DNA of 64,000 nt, from contig JAHEMJ010000003.1 in the NCBI GenBank assembly GCA_024643725.1, forward strand, positions 62,001 through 126,000, read 5' to 3'. Below are positions 61,485 through 64,000 of this stretch, in pieces; positions within the stretch are counted from its first letter, which is position 1, and each line of letters opens with the position of its first letter. This stretch comes from Crocinitomicaceae bacterium. GTDB lineage: Bacteria > Bacteroidota > Bacteroidia > Flavobacteriales_D > Crocinitomicaceae. Below the pieces are notes generated by a model. That model did no database searches, was not told the origin of the DNA, and saw nothing but the letters and a program-made list of their open reading frames with translations. The translations under genes and the position numbers were made by a program.

Positions 61485-62210
61485 ATGAAAATAGAAGTCC
61501 TTAGCGAAAGACGGAATTGGTTGTTCATCATCCTTGCTGGATTGTTCATTACGAATGCCGTGACTGCCGAATTGATGAGTAACAAACTCATTCAAGTTCC
61601 CATTGAATTTAACTTGTTTGGAAACCATTTTGGACCATTTGCGACCATCATTGGTATTCTTCCGTGGCCCATCGTGTTCTTGTTAACAGATTTAATGAAT
61701 GAATTTTACGGTCAAAAGGCTGTTCGACGCTTGTCGTGGATTACAGCTGGACTGATTGCGTACTGTTTCATCATCGTCGGTATTTCCTTGGCGATTCCAG
61801 CGTACGAAATTCCTGGTTCTGACTTGGCGGACAATGCTTCTTACTTGAAAGTTTTTGGACAATCGCAGATGATTATCGTTGGAAGTATTTGTGCCTTCCT
61901 CGTTTCTCAGTTATTGGATGCCTTCTTGTTTGATAAAATCAAGCATCGAACAGGTAATCGTTTTATTTGGTTGCGCAGTACGGGAAGTACCGTCATTTCA
62001 CAGTTGTTCGATTCGTACATTGTTTTATATGTTGGATTCGTGCTTCCTGGAAAAATGAGTTTTGGAACATATATGTCCGTTGCCCCAACAAACTACATTT
62101 TGAAACTCATCATTGCCGTCGGATTAACGCCCTTGATTTATTTGGGGCATTTTCTCATGCGTCGTTATTTGAATAGACACGAGGAATCGGCTTTGTCTCA
62201 CCAAGAATAA
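61485..62210 (+). CDS. yhhQ: Queuosine precursor transporter (VUT/YhhQ family)
   Basis: A 241-residue inner-membrane protein when started at the ATG (MKIEVLSERRNWLFIILAGLF); a TTG start 16 codons upstream would run through the promoter. Six TM helices are visible. The VUT-family marks are FITNAVTAELMSNKL (first helix), LLTDLMNEFYG with its conserved Asp/Glu, RSTGSTVISQLFDSYIV and PTNYILKLIIAVGLTPLIY. It imports preQ0/preQ1 for queuosine in tRNA. No other queuosine gene is in the window. Confidence 0.85.
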   Translation: MKIEVLSERRNWLFIILAGLFITNAVTAELMSNKLIQVPIEFNLFGNHFGPFATIIGILPWPIVFLLTDLMNEFYGQKAVRRLSWITAGLIAYCFIIVGISLAIPAYEIPGSDLADNASYLKVFGQSQMIIVGSICAFLVSQLLDAFLFDKIKHRTGNRFIWLRSTGSTVISQLFDSYIVLYVGFVLPGKMSFGTYMSVAPTNYILKLIIAVGLTPLIYLGHFLMRRYLNRHEESALSHQE

Positions 62211-63380
62211 TTACACAGGTCGATTGCGGTATTGCTTGACGGTGATGTAAATCAAAAAGCTCAAGGCTAAAAGTGCGGAGCAAGCACCGATAAGAAAGGC
62301 TCGGTAAACGCCTGTCGGACTATTGTCATAAACCAACAAGGTAATCACGGATCCAGCAATGATGCCGAATTCCAAGGCGAGAAACATGGTTCCTGCACCA
62401 ACGCCGCGTCGGTCCTTGTGCGATAAGTCAGCTGTCCAGGCAAACAAAGTCGGACTTGACATACCTGTCGCAAATCCAAAGACAATGGCTGCCACTATGT
62501 ACGAGACTTTGCTGTCCACGGTTGCAATGAGAATCATGCTGGTGATTAAAATCGACACACCAATGATCAAGGTTTGAGGTCGTCCAATGCGATCGGAAAC
62601 AGAACTCGTCAACAAGCGGATTACAATGGTGGAAATGACATAAAAGCCAAAAAAGAATCCTTTGTTTTCGATGTGCAACATACCAGAAATATCAGGTGTA
62701 ACGACAAAGATGATCCCAGAACAAATGGCTGTTAGAAACATCACCAATGCTGCGGGAAGGACATTTGGTTCAAAGACATCTTTCCACGTAATCTTTAAAT
62801 GTTGTAAGGACATTTTTTGTTGAACCTGCAAGGATTCCTTCGCGATGCTGACCATCACAAAAGAAATGCACGTGATGAAGGCCGCGGACATGAATAAAAC
62901 ATCGAATCCGAAAAGCTGGTAAATCCATGAGCCGAGTGATTGTCCAACTCCAATCCCCAGTGAAATAAACGTCCCCCAAATTCCCATGGCTGTTCCTCGT
63001 GCATTATCCGGAATAACATCCGTTAGCAATGCGGTTGCACCAGTTGGCGCAAATCCAGCACTGAATCCATGTAAAAACCGCAACAATAGAAAAAACAAAA
63101 TCGAATCCACAAAAGAATAACTCAAGCAAATGACAAAGGAGCAAATGATTCCGGCGTACATCACCCATTTGCGTCCAACGATGTCCGAAATTTTACCCGA
63201 AAATGGCCGTGAAAGTCCAGCGGAAACAGAGAATAATAAAATGATCAATCCCTTTTGTTTTTCTCCACCAAGGTTAGTGATGAAGTTATTCAACTCAGGC
63301 ATGATTAAATTAAAGCCGGTCATGAAAAAGAACATCGCAAAACACACGATCCAAAAATTGCGACTATACCTTGATTTCAT
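62211..63380 (-). CDS. Major facilitator superfamily transporter
   Basis: A protein of 389 residues when started at 63380 (MKSRYSRNFWIVCFAMF), five residues shorter than the earlier in-frame start. About 12 TM helices can be counted, with the MFS loop 2-3 signature KISDIVGRKWVMY (usual G-x3-D-x2-G-R-R). SVSDRIGRPQ is the repeated copy between helices 8 and 9. It resembles the drug-or-sugar MFS exporters; the substrate is unknown. A TACTTTTG box lies four bases before the ATG, predicting a leaderless transcript. Confidence 0.9.
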   Translation of the reverse strand: MKSRYSRNFWIVCFAMFFFMTGFNLIMPELNNFITNLGGEKQKGLIILLFSVSAGLSRPFSGKISDIVGRKWVMYAGIICSFVICLSYSFVDSILFFLLLRFLHGFSAGFAPTGATALLTDVIPDNARGTAMGIWGTFISLGIGVGQSLGSWIYQLFGFDVLFMSAAFITCISFVMVSIAKESLQVQQKMSLQHLKITWKDVFEPNVLPAALVMFLTAICSGIIFVVTPDISGMLHIENKGFFFGFYVISTIVIRLLTSSVSDRIGRPQTLIIGVSILITSMILIATVDSKVSYIVAAIVFGFATGMSSPTLFAWTADLSHKDRRGVGAGTMFLALEFGIIAGSVITLLVYDNSPTGVYRAFLIGACSALLALSFLIYITVKQYRNRPV

Positions 63381-63384
63381 GGTG

Positions 63385-63392
63385 CAAAAGTA
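63385..63392 (-). promoter_or_regulatory. -7 box next to the MFS gene start
   Basis: TACTTTTG on the minus strand ends four bases before the ATG at 63380, as at pyrD and the ygiD-like gene. No TTG was found at the usual distance. Confidence 0.35.
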
Positions 63393-63440
63393 CACTTAAA
63401 TCTAGTGCGAACTTTTTCCCATTCACATTGTTTAAGAAAT

Positions 63441-64000
63441 ATGAGACTGACTTTCCTTTTTGTTTTGTGTATTTTGATGAACGCTTGCGGACAAACACCC
63501 GAGAAACAAGTAGATTCAAAGTCAACCAAAATGCCACTTTCAACCTGGAACGGAAAAGCGCTTCCAGAAAATGTCTGTTCGGTGATTCGAGACGGAGCAA
63601 CAGAAGCGCCTTTTACAGGTAAATTTGTCGACCATCATGAGCGGGGAACGTATACCTGCGTCGGATGTGATGCAGCGCTATTTTCTAGTTCTACGAAATA
63701 TGAATCTGGTTCAGGATGGCCAAGTTTTTATGACGTGCTGACCAAAGGAAAAGTGAAACAGTTGAGGGATTTGAGTGATGGCATGGATCGCATTGAAATC
63801 CGCTGTGCAAATTGCGATGCGCATTTAGGACATTTATTCAACGATGGTCCAGAGCCAACGTTTAAACGCTACTGCATCAATTCATGTGCGATGAACTTTG
63901 AGCCGTTTGATTATATTTACAAAAACAAAAAAGGAATGAAAATAGCAACGTTTGGCGCGGGATGCTTTTGGTGCATCGAAGCCTGTTTCAAGGATGTAGT
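63441..64000 (+). CDS. Peptide-methionine sulfoxide reductase, MsrB-MsrA fusion lipoprotein (3' end missing)
   Basis: The ATG at 63441 begins a lipoprotein signal (MRLTFLFVLCILMNACG, lipobox MNAC). The MsrB domain follows (about residues 35-160) with its zinc Cys pairs in CVGCD and CANCDAHLGH, the GWPSF motif, and the catalytic Cys in RYCINSC. An MsrA domain starts at GCFWC (about residue 174) and runs off the window. Fusions in the B-then-A order repair both methionine sulfoxide forms, here probably in the cell envelope. The residues after the catalytic Cys (INSCAMNF) differ from the usual INSASL. It is divergent from the MFS gene. Confidence 0.9.
   Translation, partial: MRLTFLFVLCILMNACGQTPEKQVDSKSTKMPLSTWNGKALPENVCSVIRDGATEAPFTGKFVDHHERGTYTCVGCDAALFSSSTKYESGSGWPSFYDVLTKGKVKQLRDLSDGMDRIEIRCANCDAHLGHLFNDGPEPTFKRYCINSCAMNFEPFDYIYKNKKGMKIATFGAGCFWCIEACFKDV

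Noticed and set aside
1-64000. CRISPR arrays, rRNA, tRNA, insertion sequences, phage structural genes
   Set aside because: None seen on either strand: no regular spaced repeats, no transposase-like or integrase-like proteins, and no tRNA-like cloverleaf between genes. A tRNA missed by eye cannot be fully excluded without a scan.

Overview
This window looks like a chromosomal piece of a low-to-middle GC member of the Bacteroidota, most likely order Flavobacteriales and close to the Crocinitomicaceae/Fluviicola group (an inference from gene content; no search was run). The evidence is: several secreted proteins ending in type IX secretion (T9SS) sorting domains of type A and type B, a PorV/PorQ-like barrel, a DUF4249 lipoprotein next to a TonB-dependent receptor, a DUF5686 protein, many lipoproteins and outer-membrane barrels, and promoter elements of the Bacteroidota type (TTG, about 19 bases, TAnnTTTG). 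No rRNA, tRNA, CRISPR array or insertion sequence was seen. No stretch over 300 bases lacks a gene.

Layout. 1-7.1 kb: methylmalonyl-CoA mutase small subunit, two cell-envelope genes (PorV-like barrel and a helix-hairpin-helix protein), an ECF sigma factor with a tiny downstream ORF, pyrD and HMG-CoA lyase. 7.1-13.6 kb: small membrane, lipoprotein and secreted genes, including a 1.65-kb segment bounded by two imperfect 100-bp direct repeats that carry gene remnants, and a MntA-like nucleotidyltransferase. 13.6-24.1 kb: housekeeping genes. menB, pepD, ribBA, a lolD-like ABC ATPase and a TIGR02757 gene form a tight minus-strand run. They are followed by a ygiD-like dioxygenase broken at an A9 tract, a GH20 hexosaminidase, and cystathionine beta-synthase overlapping a metal-receptor gene. 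24.1-25.9 kb: a ParE-type toxin-antitoxin pair, a small cytochrome-c-like lipoprotein and a HAD phosphatase. 26-35 kb: a minus-strand island of lipoproteins, outer-membrane barrels and one T9SS protein with SprB-like repeats.

35.2-42.4 kb holds the most unusual content: eight divergent paralogous genes for about 200-230 residue, roughly 7-TM proteins, with an embedded sensorless histidine kinase and a NarL-type response regulator. 42.4-57.8 kb: secreted proteins, three T9SS type-A cargo proteins (one a seven-bladed RCC1 propeller), barrels, a DUF4249/TonB receptor pair, a 946-residue type-B cargo protein and a shrunken paralogue of it. 57.9-64 kb: DUF5686 protein, MerR regulator, NlpC/P60 peptidase, queuosine-precursor transporter, MFS transporter and a truncated MsrB-MsrA lipoprotein.

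A 14-bp palindrome, TAGAAY-NN-RTTCTA, recurs only in intergenic DNA: at both ends of the first gene of the 7-TM array, inside the array, twice upstream of the T9SS pair at 44.2 kb, and before the genes at 50.8/51.1 kb and 57.9 kb. This suggests one regulator controls the 7-TM array together with a set of surface and secreted proteins. The response regulator in the array is a natural but unproven candidate.
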